45,838 nucleotides of DNA from Paraburkholderia dinghuensis (GCF_003837865.1 NZ_RQIS01000024.1:34350-80187), one strand, 5' to 3'; counted from the first letter of the stretch, positions 1 to 8,752 are shown. Notes: generated by a model from the letters alone, not told the origin. Numbers and translations: made by a program.

Positions 1-31
1 ACCGCTGCGTGAATCGCGCAGCGGTTTTTTT
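1..31 (+). terminator. Rho-independent terminator of an upstream plus-strand gene
   Basis: A 9-bp perfect stem (1-9 with 17-25) and 7-nt loop are followed by seven T at 25-31. The T tract lies on the plus strand, so it ends a transcript entering from left of the window. It also separates that gene from the convergent yacG. The feature may extend beyond the window edge. Confidence 0.8.
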
Positions 32-52
32 ATTGCTCGTTCGCTTTTCCGC

Positions 53-247
53 TCACTGATGCGTATCCGTGGGCGGAGCGTCGTCGGGCGGTGTCTCTTC
101 GTCGTTACCGCCGATGCGGTATTTTTCGGCCGCCCAGGCGCCGAGGTCCATCTGCTTGCAACGTTCGGAACAGAACGGGCGGAACCGGTTTTCAGGCACC
201 CAGCGGACATCCTTGCCGCAAGTCGGACATTTGACAGCAGTAATCAT
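53..247 (-). CDS. yacG: DNA gyrase inhibitor / zinc-binding protein YacG
   Basis: This is a 64-residue protein of the YacG family, small zinc-finger proteins reported to bind GyrB and inhibit DNA gyrase. Four cysteines that would hold the zinc are visible: C7 and C10 (CPTC) and C26 and C30 (FCSERC). An RCK(x)DLG-like stretch follows and the tail is acidic and proline-rich, all typical of the family, as is the length. The start is ATG. It lies 58 nt downstream of zapD on the same strand, the usual yacG-zapD-coaE arrangement, so it is probably the last gene of that run. The terminator at 1-31 serves the opposite strand, and no terminator for yacG itself is visible in the window. Confidence 0.93.
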   Translation of the reverse strand: MITAVKCPTCGKDVRWVPENRFRPFCSERCKQMDLGAWAAEKYRIGGNDEETPPDDAPPTDTHQ

Positions 248-305
248 TCGATCGAACGGTATTCGGTTCGCGACGCGTTGGTGAAAATCAGCCCGCGAGG
301 CCGCG

Positions 306-1061
306 TCACAGGCTGCATAGCGTCAGGTGGAACGGCACATCGACATCCACCGCGCGCGGCCGCAGATCGCCGTCCTGCACGGTGAAACGAACCCACAGCA
401 TGTACTTGTTGGCGCTGGCTTCCGGAATCACGCGCAATTCCGGTGCCACGCGCACCTGCATCAATTGCCAGGCGCGGCCCGCGAGCATCTGCTGGTAGCT
501 GCCCTGCATCGCCATCACTTTCGACGCCTGACCTGATTCGCGCGCGAGGCGCAGCACGATCGAGGCAGCGTCGCGCAGCGGCAGGAGCGGCATCACCCAC
601 TTCGCGATGTCCTGGCGGCGCTGGTCGGGATGCAATTGTTGCCACGCGTAGTACGACGGCAGGTCGAACTTGCAGGTGCCGCCCGGAATGATCGCGCGGC
701 TGCGGATACTGGCGAGCCACTCATTTTCGGCGAGATGCTGACCGGTCTTGCCCTGCATCTGCGTGAGGCCCGCGAGCGTCTGCTCGATCTCGCCGAGCAC
801 GGCTTCGAGCGCAGTTTGTTCGATGCCAGGATTGCCGCGGAACGGTGCAAGCGTCTGACGCTGCCTTTCGAGTTCCTTCATCAGGTCCGACTTGAGGTCG
901 GCGCGGCCCGCTACTTCCGCGATTTCGAAAAGCGTCGTGAGCGCGACATGATGTTCCCTCGGATCCTCCTGCGTCAGGAAAAACGTGAAGCGCTCGAAGA
1001 GATCTTCGAGGCGCAGCAGCGTTCGGATTCGCTCGTTGAAGGGATACTCGTAAAGAATCAA
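306..1061 (-). CDS. zapD: Cell division protein ZapD (TTG start)
   Basis: ZapD (DUF1342) is a cytoplasmic factor that cross-links FtsZ filaments at the division ring. I place the start at a TTG giving a 251-residue protein that begins LILYEYPFNERIRT, the conserved family N-terminus. The reading frame continues upstream for 37 more codons, but that part has no family character, and an AGAGGCGAG ribosome-binding stretch sits just before the TTG. The rest is mostly helical and colinear with the family (LERQRQTLAPFRGNPGIEQ, IPGGTCKFDLP, GSYQQML). It lies between coaE (201 nt upstream) and yacG (58 nt downstream). The TTG start could lower translation, but that is inference. Confidence 0.93.
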   Translation of the reverse strand: MILYEYPFNERIRTLLRLEDLFERFTFFLTQEDPREHHVALTTLFEIAEVAGRADLKSDLMKELERQRQTLAPFRGNPGIEQTALEAVLGEIEQTLAGLTQMQGKTGQHLAENEWLASIRSRAIIPGGTCKFDLPSYYAWQQLHPDQRRQDIAKWVMPLLPLRDAASIVLRLARESGQASKVMAMQGSYQQMLAGRAWQLMQVRVAPELRVIPEASANKYMLWVRFTVQDGDLRPRAVDVDVPFHLTLCSL

Positions 1062-1262
1062 GCGCGCTCGCCTCTGGCGTGGTCGGTGAAAGATTGCAGG
1101 ACATTCTAATGCCGTGAGACTACAGTCGCAATCGCAGGGGCTTGTGAGAGCGTTCGTAATTTGCGCGGACACCGGTACGTAGTGCCTGCTGCGTAGCGCG
1201 GTTGTCCGAAAAGAAAGCCCTTTGCTTGTCTGTTCCGCCGTATGTGTCGCGCTTGCCGGTGC

Positions 1263-1886
1263 TCAGCCGGGCGGGTTTGTCTCCTGCGCCTTCGCGAGCG
1301 CAACGTACTGCGTATGCAGCGTGTCTACATCGCTGGCGAGTGATTCGAGCGACGCACCGTCGTTGACGACGACGTCGTCGGCGGCGGCAAGACGCGCTTC
1401 ACGCGCGGCCTGGCGAGCGATGATGGCCAGCACCTGCTCGCGCGTAAAGCCGTTGCGCCGCATTACGCGCGCGATCTGCGTTTCGACGCTGCAATCGACG
1501 GCGAGCACACGGTCGACGCGTGTCTTCCACGTACTCGATTCCACGAGAAGCGGCACGACGACGATTACGTAAGGGCCGCGCGCGGCGCGCGAAGCCCGCT
1601 CGGTTTCCGACCGGATCAGCGGGTGCGTGATCGCTTCCAGCCGTTTGCGCGCGGACTCGTCGCTGAAGACCAGTGCGCGCATGCGGGCGCGGTCCATCGA
1701 GCCGTCGGGCGCGACGAATTCGGGGCCGAATTTTTGGCGGATCTGCGGCATCGCAACGCCTTCGGGCGCCGTGATCTGATGGGCGATTACGTCGGTATCG
1801 ACGACCGGCACGCCGCGTGCGGCGAACAGATCCGCCACGGTTGACTTCCCGCTGCCTATGCCTCCTGTGAGCCCGACCAGGAACAT
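1263..1886 (-). CDS. coaE: Dephospho-CoA kinase
   Basis: CoaE phosphorylates the ribose 3'-OH of dephospho-CoA, the last step of coenzyme A synthesis, in the cytoplasm. The 207-residue protein opens with the P-loop GLTGGIGSGKS (residues 5-15), followed by the substrate motif PVVDTDVIAHQ (about 27-37), both diagnostic. Family length is about 200. The ATG start lies 3 nt after the stop of the prepilin peptidase gene, so the two are almost certainly co-transcribed. Placement of coaE after pilD and before zapD-yacG is a conserved proteobacterial arrangement. Nothing is abnormal in the sequence. Confidence 0.96.
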   Translation of the reverse strand: MFLVGLTGGIGSGKSTVADLFAARGVPVVDTDVIAHQITAPEGVAMPQIRQKFGPEFVAPDGSMDRARMRALVFSDESARKRLEAITHPLIRSETERASRAARGPYVIVVVPLLVESSTWKTRVDRVLAVDCSVETQIARVMRRNGFTREQVLAIIARQAAREARLAAADDVVVNDGASLESLASDVDTLHTQYVALAKAQETNPPG

Positions 1887-1889
1887 CGA

Positions 1890-2795
1890 TCAGTTCCCCC
1901 ACGCGAAATATGACGGTGAAAACGGTGTACCGGCGAAGAGCGTGACGAGCGCGCCCGCGGCGAGATATGGTCCAAACGGCAGCGGCTCTTCGAAACGCAT
2001 GCGCCCGGTCAGCGTGGCCGCGAGCCCGATCACGGCGCCCGCGACAGCGGCGATCACGACAATTTGCGGCAGCGCGCCCCAGCCGAGCCACGCGCCGAGC
2101 GCCGCGAGCAATTTGAAATCGCCCTGACCCATACCCTCGATGCCACGCAGCAGCCGGAACAGCCAGTAGACGCACCAGAGCGCGAGATAACCCGCGACGG
2201 CACCGATCACGGCCTCGTGCAGACTGACGAACGTGCCGGACAAATTCACGATTAATCCACCCCAGAGGAGCGGCTGCGTGATTTCGTCGTAAAGCATCTG
2301 GTGTTCGAGATCGATCGCACTGGCCGCAATGAGCGCCGCGCACAGCACGAACGCGGCTAGCGCCTTGCCCGAAGGACCGAACACGATCAGCGCGACTACC
2401 GCACAGATCGCGCCCGCGAGTTCGATGAGCGGGTAGCGCACGCTCACGCGCGCGCGACAGTGGGAACAGCGCCCGCGCAACGCGAGCCAGCTAATTACCG
2501 GAATGTTTTCCCAAGCCCTCAGTACGTGGCCGCAGTGCGGGCAGGCGCTGCGCGGAAGCCAAAGGTTGTAGCGCTCGGGCAGGCCGTCGTCGGTGAAGAG
2601 CTGCCCGTTCGCCTCGGCCGCGTCGGCCCGCCACGCGCGCTCGAGCATGATCGGCAGGCGATGTACCACGACGTTCAGGAAACTACCGACGATGAGACCA
2701 AGGACGATCGCAAATCCCATCGTCAGGGCGGGCGGCAGCATGCCGAGCGCGTCGGGAGATGCGAGACTCGCAGTGGATGGAATATGAACGGGCAT
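1890..2795 (-). CDS. pilD: Prepilin peptidase / N-methyltransferase (PilD, GspO)
   Basis: This inner-membrane A24-family aspartic protease cleaves and N-methylates type IV pilin-like precursors. The 301-residue protein has an N-terminal membrane segment with GSFLNVVVHRLP. A cytoplasmic zinc-binding pair follows, CPHC and CSHC at about 90-125, the hallmark of the bifunctional enzyme. Several hydrophobic helices carry the two catalytic aspartates in IDLEHQMLYDE and GMGQGDFKL. Start is ATG. It is 27 nt downstream of the gspF/pilC gene and 3 nt before coaE. It may serve both type IV pili and type II secretion; no pilin gene lies in the window to decide. Confidence 0.94.
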   Translation of the reverse strand: MPVHIPSTASLASPDALGMLPPALTMGFAIVLGLIVGSFLNVVVHRLPIMLERAWRADAAEANGQLFTDDGLPERYNLWLPRSACPHCGHVLRAWENIPVISWLALRGRCSHCRARVSVRYPLIELAGAICAVVALIVFGPSGKALAAFVLCAALIAASAIDLEHQMLYDEITQPLLWGGLIVNLSGTFVSLHEAVIGAVAGYLALWCVYWLFRLLRGIEGMGQGDFKLLAALGAWLGWGALPQIVVIAAVAGAVIGLAATLTGRMRFEEPLPFGPYLAAGALVTLFAGTPFSPSYFAWGN

Positions 2796-2822
2796 AAGCT
2801 GTATAGGAATCTGGCAGCGATG

Positions 2823-4049
2823 CTACACCACGTTGCCGAGTTGAATGATGGGAAGATACATCGCGACGACGAGCCCACCAACTAGTGCGCCGAGCACCAC
2901 GATCACTAGCGGCTCGCACAAACTCGAAAGCAACCCGATCTTTTCGTCAACCTGCCGGTCGGCGAGCGAGGCGACGTCGAGCAGCATTGCGTCGAGCGCG
3001 CCTGACTCTTCGGCGACGGCGACAGGTTGAATCACATCGGCGGGAAAGCAGCCGGCCGCGCGCATGGCGGCCGCGAGACGTTCGCCATGCCGCAGGCGTG
3101 CACTGATGCCCGCGCTCGCATGGTCGAAAAATGCGTTGCCGCTGGCGTGGGTGAGCGAAACGAACGCGTCGGCGAGTGGGGTGCCCGCGGTGAGCAGCGT
3201 ACCCAGGGCCCGGCTCCACCGCGCGGCGCACAGCGCGGTGAGCAGCGAGCCGGCGAGCGGCAACTTCAGCTGGAAGCGGCCAAAGGCGATGCGGGCGCGC
3301 GCGAAACGGCGCAGCACGCTGCGCGTCGCGACCACGACCATTGCGCAGCAGGCTGCGGCCGGCATGCTCCAGCGCGCGGCTCCGGCGGAAAGCATCAGCA
3401 CGAACTGCGTGGGTGCAGGCAGGGCGGCGCCGAAGCCGTCGAATATCTGCTTGAACGTCGGGACGACCCAGATCAGCAACGCCGCCGTGATCGCGACGGC
3501 GAGCAGCAGTACGGCAACCGGATAGGTGAGCGCCGCGCGAACTTTGGAGCGCTGCGCGGCGGCGCGCTCGCGGTCATCGGCGATGCGCGCGAGGACAGCC
3601 GCCAGCGCGCCCGATGCCTCGCCGACTGCCACTAGCTGGCAATAGAGTGCACCGAAGCGTTCTGGGTGGCGCGCGAGCGAATCGGAAAAACGCATGCCCG
3701 CGGTGATATCGCGTGCAAGCATGCCCACGATGCGTGGCAAGGCCTGCGGCCCGGGTGACTGTGTGAGCAGGTCGAGCGCGGGTGCAAGCGGCAGGCCGGC
3801 GCGCAAGAGGCTCGACAATTGACGCGTGAAGCGGGTGATATCTGCAGGGCTGGCGCGCGGGTCCGGTGCCGCTCGCTGCCGTGTAAGCATCGTGACGGTG
3901 ATGCGTTCGCGCTTGAGCGCGTGCCGGGCGGCCGCGGCGTCGATCGCGATCAGCGTGCCGCGCTTTTGCGCGCCTGTCGCGTCGACGCCTCGCCAGGCGA
4001 AGCGCCATTCGGCGGGCGCGCGATTGAGATTGCCGGCCGCTGGTGTCAT
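2823..4049 (-). CDS. pilC: Type II secretion / type IV pilus inner-membrane platform protein (GspF/PilC)
   Basis: This 408-residue inner-membrane protein anchors the assembly ATPase of type IV pili or type II secretion. Two T2SSF domains are visible (about residues 75-195 and 280-400), each with FTRQLSSLLRAGLPL-like or RALGTLLTAGTPLADA-like signatures. Hydrophobic spans follow the first domain and close the protein. I start at ATG 4049, which overlaps the gspE stop as ATGA. The frame is open further upstream but overlaps gspE and lacks family character. The overlap implies translational coupling with the ATPase. Whether it serves pili or secretion cannot be settled, as no pilin or secretin is present. 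Confidence 0.92.
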   Translation of the reverse strand: MTPAAGNLNRAPAEWRFAWRGVDATGAQKRGTLIAIDAAAARHALKRERITVTMLTRQRAAPDPRASPADITRFTRQLSSLLRAGLPLAPALDLLTQSPGPQALPRIVGMLARDITAGMRFSDSLARHPERFGALYCQLVAVGEASGALAAVLARIADDRERAAAQRSKVRAALTYPVAVLLLAVAITAALLIWVVPTFKQIFDGFGAALPAPTQFVLMLSAGAARWSMPAAACCAMVVVATRSVLRRFARARIAFGRFQLKLPLAGSLLTALCAARWSRALGTLLTAGTPLADAFVSLTHASGNAFFDHASAGISARLRHGERLAAAMRAAGCFPADVIQPVAVAEESGALDAMLLDVASLADRQVDEKIGLLSSLCEPLVIVVLGALVGGLVVAMYLPIIQLGNVV

Positions 4050-5329
4050 GCCGAATCCGTGGCCGAGAGTGCTTCGGCAAGGCTCGTCGTGCCGTCGCGC
4101 ACACGCTCGAGCGCTGCTTCGCGCAGTGTCGCTGCACCGTCCGCGCGCGCCTGCTGCGCGATGGCGTGTGCGCCTTGCTTCGCGACGATCCGTTCGCGTA
4201 TCGCCGCCGACACCGGCATGATCTCGTGGATCCCTACGCGCCCGCGATACCCGATGCCGTGACACGCTTCGCAGCCGCTCGCAGCGTAGGTCTCCTGACT
4301 GTCATCCAGCCCGGCTGCGCGCAACACCGCGGCAGGTTCTCCCGCTGGTACGCGACACAGCGGGCACAGCCGGCGCACGAGTCGCTGGGCGGTGACGAGT
4401 CGCAGTGCGCCCGCGAGGTTATAAGGCTCGACGCCGATGTCGATCAGACGCGCCGCCGCTGAAGGGGCGTCGTTGGTGTGCAGTGTCGAGAGTACGAGGT
4501 GCCCCGTCTGCGCCGCTTTCACCGCGACGCTGGCGGTTTCCTCATCGCGAATCTCCCCGATCATGATGACGTCCGGGTCCTGACGCAGCAGTGCGCGCAG
4601 CGCGACGGCGAACGTGAGTCCGGCCTTCTCGCGCACGTTGACCTGGTTGATGCCCGCGAGCTGGATCTCGGCGGGATCTTCCACCGAGCAAAGATTGCGC
4701 GAATCTTCGTTGAGCATCTGCAGGAAGCAGTAGAGCGAAAGCGTCTTGCCGCTGCCCGTCGGGCCTGTCACGAGGACGAGACCGTGCGGTGCGCGAATCG
4801 CGTCGGCGACGGTCCGCCGCTGTGCCTCATCAAGCCCGAGCGCCGCGAATGTGAGGTTCTCCGGCAGTGTTTCGAGCCGCCGCAGCACGAGCTTTTCGCC
4901 AAACAGCGTAGGCAGCGAGTTCACGCGATAGTCTTCGGCGGCCCGGGCGGGGTGAGGCGGTGCGAGCCGAAGACGACCGTCGAGCGGAATGCGCCGTTCG
5001 GCGATGTCCATGCGCGCGAGCACCTTGACGCGCGTGATGAACGCATCGCGCAGATGGGCGGGCGGCCGCGTCATCTCGTGCAGCACGCCATCGATCCGTA
5101 GCCGGATGCGCCAGCCGTGCTCGAGGGGCTCGATGTGGAGATCGGACGCATTGCGGCGCGCCGCTTCGCCAAGCGTGTCGGCGAGGAGACGCACGGCGGG
5201 GGCGTCGTCGGCGGGCGCAGCGGTGGGCTTTGCGAACGAGGCGGGACGTGGCATGCCACCACCACTCGCCGCCGCCTGTGCAGCAGCACACGGGTGGCGC
5301 GACGCCGTGCGATAAGGAAGGGGAATCAT
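4046..5329 (-). CDS. pilB: Type IV pilus / type II secretion assembly ATPase (PilB/GspE), short form
   Basis: A hexameric cytoplasmic ATPase that powers pilus or pseudopilus extension. In the 427 residues I see ASDLHIEP and RIDGVLHEM of the N2 domain, Walker A GPTGSGKT near residues 187-194, Asp-box DPDVIMIGEIRD and His-box TGHLVLSTLHTNDAPS. A tetracysteine zinc site follows (CPLC then CEAC). Canonical PilB is about 560 residues; here the N-terminal domain preceding N2 is missing and replaced by about 45 alanine/proline-rich residues. Shortened forms occur in Burkholderia relatives. The ATG has an AAGGCGG stretch upstream. The gene follows the corC-like gene by 76 nt and overlaps gspF by 4 nt. 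Confidence 0.92.
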   Translation of the reverse strand: MIPLPYRTASRHPCAAAQAAASGGGMPRPASFAKPTAAPADDAPAVRLLADTLGEAARRNASDLHIEPLEHGWRIRLRIDGVLHEMTRPPAHLRDAFITRVKVLARMDIAERRIPLDGRLRLAPPHPARAAEDYRVNSLPTLFGEKLVLRRLETLPENLTFAALGLDEAQRRTVADAIRAPHGLVLVTGPTGSGKTLSLYCFLQMLNEDSRNLCSVEDPAEIQLAGINQVNVREKAGLTFAVALRALLRQDPDVIMIGEIRDEETASVAVKAAQTGHLVLSTLHTNDAPSAAARLIDIGVEPYNLAGALRLVTAQRLVRRLCPLCRVPAGEPAAVLRAAGLDDSQETYAASGCEACHGIGYRGRVGIHEIMPVSAAIRERIVAKQGAHAIAQQARADGAATLREAALERVRDGTTSLAEALSATDSA

Positions 5330-5405
5330 CGGATGGTGCCGCCTTGAAGAAGAAACGGCTCCATCATCGAACGATACGCGATTCGCGCGCTATTCGGCCG
5401 GATGG

Positions 5406-6725
5406 CTAGCGGCCCGGCAGGCGCATCTTTGCTATTTTCAGTGTGCTCGCGCGCGGCTTCGCGCCGGGTTTGAAAAGCTTCACAGTGCGCACGGCCTGAT
5501 CGTCGCTGCGCAGCACTTCGAGCTTCACGTCGCCGATCTGCAGGCACACGTCGCCTTCCGGAATCTCTTCGAGCACTTCGAGGATCAGGCCGTTGAGCGT
5601 CTTCGGCCCGTCGGTGGGGAGCGTCAGGTGCAACCAGCGATTCAGTTCGCGCAACGGCATACTGCCAGGCACGATGCATTCGCCGTCCTCGTTCCAGCCG
5701 CCGCGGCCGGCACCGCTGCGCGGCATCGTCGTCGTGAATTCACCGATCAGTTCTTCGATGATGTCTTCCGGCGTGACGAGACCTTCCATCTCGCCGTATT
5801 CATTGACGACGAGCGCGATGCGATGGCGGCTTTCCTGGAAGTACTGGAGTTGCTGGAACACGGGCGTGCCGGTCGGCACGAAGTACGGCTCGGCGAGCAG
5901 TTCACGCAGCGTCTCGCGCTCCAGTTCCTGGTTGTGCAGGGCCGACAGTGTCTTGCGCACGTGCAGGACGCCGAGCACGCGGTCGATGTCGCCCTGATAG
6001 ACGATCAACTTGTTGTGATAGCAGGTTTCCAGCTGATGCAGGATCTCTTCGAGCGGCGCCTCGAAGTCGAGCGCCTCGATGCGGCGGCGCGGGATCATGA
6101 CGTCGTCGACGGTGATGTTTTCGAGGTCGAACAGGTTCATCAGGATGCTGCGGTGCTTGGTCGGCATGAAGCTGCCCGATTCGAGCACGATGGTGCGCAG
6201 TTCGTCGGTCGAGAGGCGCAGGTCGCGCCCTTTGCTCGTATTGATATGCAACAGACGCAGGACGCCGTTCGCGAACTGGTTCACGAACCACACGACAGGC
6301 TTCGTCACGCGCATGAGTGGCGCGATCAGGAGGCTCGCGGGCAGGGCGATTTTTTCCGGAAACGTTGCGCCGACGATCTTCGGCGTGATCTCCGCGAACA
6401 CGATAATCAGGAATGCGACGAGACCGGTCGCGATCGAGAGCACGAGATTGTCATGGCCGAACGTGCGCAGCGCGATCGAGGTGGTGAGGACAGGGATGAT
6501 CGTGTTGAACAGGTTGTTGCCAATCAGGATGACGGTGAGCAGCAGGTCGGTTCGTCCGAGGAGCTTTTGCGTCGTCTTCGCGCCGAGCGCCCCTTGGTTG
6601 GCGAGGTGTTTCAGTCGATGGCGGTTGAGTGCCATCATCGCCGTTTCGGAAATCGAGAAGAAGCTGGAGCAGATGAGGAGGACGAAGACGGCGCCAATCT
6701 GCGCCCATAACGGGATTTGGTCCAC
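5406..6725 (-). CDS. HlyC/CorC-family transporter (CNNM/DUF21-CBS-CorC protein)
   Basis: An inner-membrane protein of the CNNM/CorB family linked to magnesium and cobalt efflux or homeostasis. The 439 residues show an N-terminal DUF21 membrane domain with about four hydrophobic segments (residues 8-190, including SSFFSISETAMMALNRHR). Next come a CBS pair (about 205-330, with DDVMIPRRRIEALD and ALVVNEYGEMEGLVTPEDIIEELIGE) and a C-terminal CorC/HlyC domain (about 350-425). The start is GTG without a strong Shine-Dalgarno sequence, but the first residues DQIPLWAQ match relatives. It heads the minus-strand run leading into pilB. The exact transported ion is not shown by sequence. Confidence 0.9.
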   Translation of the reverse strand: MDQIPLWAQIGAVFVLLICSSFFSISETAMMALNRHRLKHLANQGALGAKTTQKLLGRTDLLLTVILIGNNLFNTIIPVLTTSIALRTFGHDNLVLSIATGLVAFLIIVFAEITPKIVGATFPEKIALPASLLIAPLMRVTKPVVWFVNQFANGVLRLLHINTSKGRDLRLSTDELRTIVLESGSFMPTKHRSILMNLFDLENITVDDVMIPRRRIEALDFEAPLEEILHQLETCYHNKLIVYQGDIDRVLGVLHVRKTLSALHNQELERETLRELLAEPYFVPTGTPVFQQLQYFQESRHRIALVVNEYGEMEGLVTPEDIIEELIGEFTTTMPRSGAGRGGWNEDGECIVPGSMPLRELNRWLHLTLPTDGPKTLNGLILEVLEEIPEGDVCLQIGDVKLEVLRSDDQAVRTVKLFKPGAKPRASTLKIAKMRLPGR

Positions 6726-6772
6726 GCGTCGCGATAATCAGAAAAAGGGGATGAGGAGACTATAGCAGAGGG

Positions 6773-7173
6773 GTGTCGCGTTACCTCCGCGGCCACGCTG
6801 CGGGCGTGATGGCGCACGAAACCGCGCACATTGCGGGCCATGACCCACTTAATCAGATCGTGCGCAATCTAGGTATCAACGCCATCGCCAGGATATTTGG
6901 AATAGACCTGCGACTGGGTAATGTGTCGCGTCGCAGGCAGGGCAACTTGTATCGCTGTCCTACAGTCGTGATATGGAGCGCGTCGCCGACCTGGCGTTTT
7001 TTTTCGCGTCGCCTCCGGAGCGTGAGGCCGACAACGGCCTGCCAGCTTTCCTGTCAGATCACCCGCTTACGCCGGAGAGGGAAAAAATGAACGCGGGTTC
7101 TCCGTCCGGCGAGGACGCCATGACCGATAGCGACTGGCAAGCGGTTAAGACAATGTGCGAGCAACTGGCTTAG
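6773..7173 (+). pseudogene. Decayed M48-family zinc metallopeptidase
   Basis: Two frames carry pieces of one M48 peptidase. From 6773 the frame encodes GVMAHETAHIAGHDPL with the zinc motif HExxH (HETAH), followed by NLGINAIARIFG. The similarity is lost after about 6935. From 6973 a different frame encodes EREAD (the third zinc ligand region), then directly GLPAFLSDHPLTPERE, the usual near-C-terminal block, and ends DSDWQAVKTMCEQLA. The N-terminal half is absent (the divergent corC-like gene starts at 6725), the frame changes between the pieces, and about 40 residues normally lying between EREAD and the FLSxHP block are missing. I read it as a truncated, frameshifted, internally deleted remnant. 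Sequencing error could explain the frameshift but not the deletion. Confidence 0.6.
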
Positions 7174-7347
7174 CCGTTACCCTGGAGGGTGCAGCTTCGT
7201 GAACTGATACGGCGCGATTGACTGGGCGGGCCGCAGCTTGGGCTGCAGGGCGCTATCGGGCGATTACGCGTTCCACGCTCCACGGTAATGCGCCGGTCAG
7301 GCATTCGTGGGACAGGCGGCGGCGATCTTGCCGCAAAACGGAGCGCC

Positions 7348-7378
7348 AAAAACAAAAAAGCCCAGCATCGGCTGGGCT
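7348..7378 (-). terminator. Rho-independent terminator of tRNA-Pro
   Basis: An 8-bp perfect stem (7359-7366 with 7371-7378) with a 4-nt loop is followed, on the minus strand, by a T run (A tract at 7354-7359 on the plus strand). It lies about 30 nt beyond the tRNA 3' end. From 7174 to 7347 I see no gene. Confidence 0.85.
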
Positions 7379-7407
7379 TGATGTCCTTGATTCACAAGGA
7401 AGAATTC

Positions 7408-7484
7408 TGGTCGGGGTGAGAGGATTCGAACCTCCGGCCTCTACGTCCCGAACGTAGCGCTCTACCAGGCTAAGCTACACCCCG
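7408..7484 (-). tRNA. proK: tRNA-Pro, anticodon CGG, CCA encoded
   Basis: The minus strand folds into a complete cloverleaf of 77 nt. The acceptor CGGGGTG pairs with CACCCCG, the anticodon stem is CTACG/CGTAG with loop TTCGGGA giving anticodon CGG, and the T arm carries GGTTCGAATCC. The 3' CCA is encoded (7408-7410). It reads the proline codon CCG, favoured in this GC-rich genome. It stands alone between the M48 remnant and the prenyl synthase gene and has its own terminator. The symbol is assigned by anticodon. Confidence 0.96.
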
Positions 7485-7540
7485 AATTGACTAACCGAGT
7501 ACTGGACTCCAGCTAGACTCAACAGCTCGCGGCGTCTTGT

Positions 7541-8533
7541 TCAAGACTGGCGCGTCGTCGAGTAAGAACATAATTCTAGCAGGCTCTCTTTGTAAATGGA
7601 AGGGGGAAACCACGAAATTGCGTCCGCAGCGGCCTGCGCCTCGGCCTTCGCGCACTCGAGCGTGTGATCGAGCGCACCCGAGCGCGTGATCGCCGCGAAG
7701 ATTTCGTCGAAGCGCGTCGTGCCACCCTGCTCGATGGCTTCGCGTGCGAGAGCGGCCTGCTCCGGCGTGCCGTGCTCGATCAACCAGATGAGCGGCAGCG
7801 TGGGCTTGCCTTCGCGCAGATCGTCACCGGCGTTTTTGCCCATCGCATCGGCGGTGCCGGCGTAATCGAGCCAGTCGTCCATGATCTGGAACGCCGTGCC
7901 GATACGCCGGCCGAACTCCGCTGCCGCTTCTTCGGTCCGAACATCCGACCCCGAAAGCACCGCGCCCAGTTGAGCTGCCGCTTCGAAGAGCTTCGCCGTC
8001 TTGTAGCGGATCACCTGCATGTAGCGAGACACGTCCACGTCGGCGTCGTGCATGTTCAGGAGCTGAAGCACCTCGCCTTCGGAAATGATCGTCGTCGCCT
8101 GCGACAGGATCTCCATCACGCGCATCTTGCCGACGCCGACCATCATTTCGAACGAGCGCGAGTACAGGTAGTCGCCGACCAGCACGCTCGCCGCGTTGCC
8201 GAAGAGTGCGTTGGCCGTCTGGCGGCCGCGCCGCAGGTCGGATTCGTCGACCACATCGTCGTGAAGCAGCGTCGCCGTATGGATGAATTCCACGACGGCG
8301 GCGAGTTCGTGCCGGTGCGTGCCACGGTCGCCGAGCGCGCCGGCCACGAGCAGGAGGAGCGCTGGACGCAGCCGTTTGCCTCCCGCGCCGATGATGTACT
8401 CGGAGATCTGATTGATCAGCATCACCTCGGACGCCAGGCTTTTCCGGATGACTCGGTTGACCTGCTCCATGTCAGCGGCGATCGGGGCGAGCAGGGCAGC
8501 TGCGCTGGGGGTGGGGGTGACGGTGGACGGCAT
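7541..8533 (-). CDS. ispB: Octaprenyl diphosphate synthase-type trans-polyprenyl synthetase
   Basis: This enzyme condenses isopentenyl units onto an allylic diphosphate to make the ubiquinone side chain. Both aspartate-rich motifs are present: LLHDDVVDESDLRRG (first DDxxD) and FQIMDDWLDYAG (second DDxxD). GGKRLRPALLLL also appears near residue 55. Family length is about 325. I choose ATG 8533 (330 residues); an in-frame TTG lies four codons upstream at 8545. A minus-strand TATAAT at 8560-8565 would place the transcript start about 20 nt before the ATG, and no clear Shine-Dalgarno sequence is seen. It is divergent from rplU, as in many proteobacteria. Chain length (C40 or other) is inferred from the family. 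Confidence 0.92.
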   Translation of the reverse strand: MPSTVTPTPSAAALLAPIAADMEQVNRVIRKSLASEVMLINQISEYIIGAGGKRLRPALLLLVAGALGDRGTHRHELAAVVEFIHTATLLHDDVVDESDLRRGRQTANALFGNAASVLVGDYLYSRSFEMMVGVGKMRVMEILSQATTIISEGEVLQLLNMHDADVDVSRYMQVIRYKTAKLFEAAAQLGAVLSGSDVRTEEAAAEFGRRIGTAFQIMDDWLDYAGTADAMGKNAGDDLREGKPTLPLIWLIEHGTPEQAALAREAIEQGGTTRFDEIFAAITRSGALDHTLECAKAEAQAAADAISWFPPSIYKESLLELCSYSTTRQS

Positions 8534-8559
8534 GATGACATTCAAGGATAGTGCCGCGG

Positions 8560-8565
8560 ATTATA
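8560..8565 (-). promoter_or_regulatory. Possible -10 element of ispB
   Basis: A perfect TATAAT on the minus strand, 27 nt upstream of the chosen ispB ATG. I find no good -35 hexamer at 16-18 bp, so this is only a candidate promoter. Confidence 0.35.
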
Positions 8566-8723
8566 AGGCGAATCCGGCGACTCCCGAGCGCTGCCATGTC
8601 GCCAGGTTTCCGATCCGGCCAGGGCCTGCCGTCGGGGAGCGCCCGTCGCGCGGCGCTTTGACGCGTGCACGTGGCCTGCCTCCGGGCTTGCGTGCAGCGC
8701 CCGAGCGGCAGCGTCAATCAGTT

Positions 8724-8752
8724 TTGACTGCGCAGCTAACTCTATGTATAAT
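8724..8752 (+). promoter_or_regulatory. Sigma70 promoter of rplU-rpmA
   Basis: TTGACT (8724-8729), a 17-bp spacer and a perfect TATAAT (8747-8752) form a near-consensus promoter. Transcription would start near 8759, about 60 nt before rplU. Strong promoters are expected for ribosomal protein genes. Confidence 0.85.
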
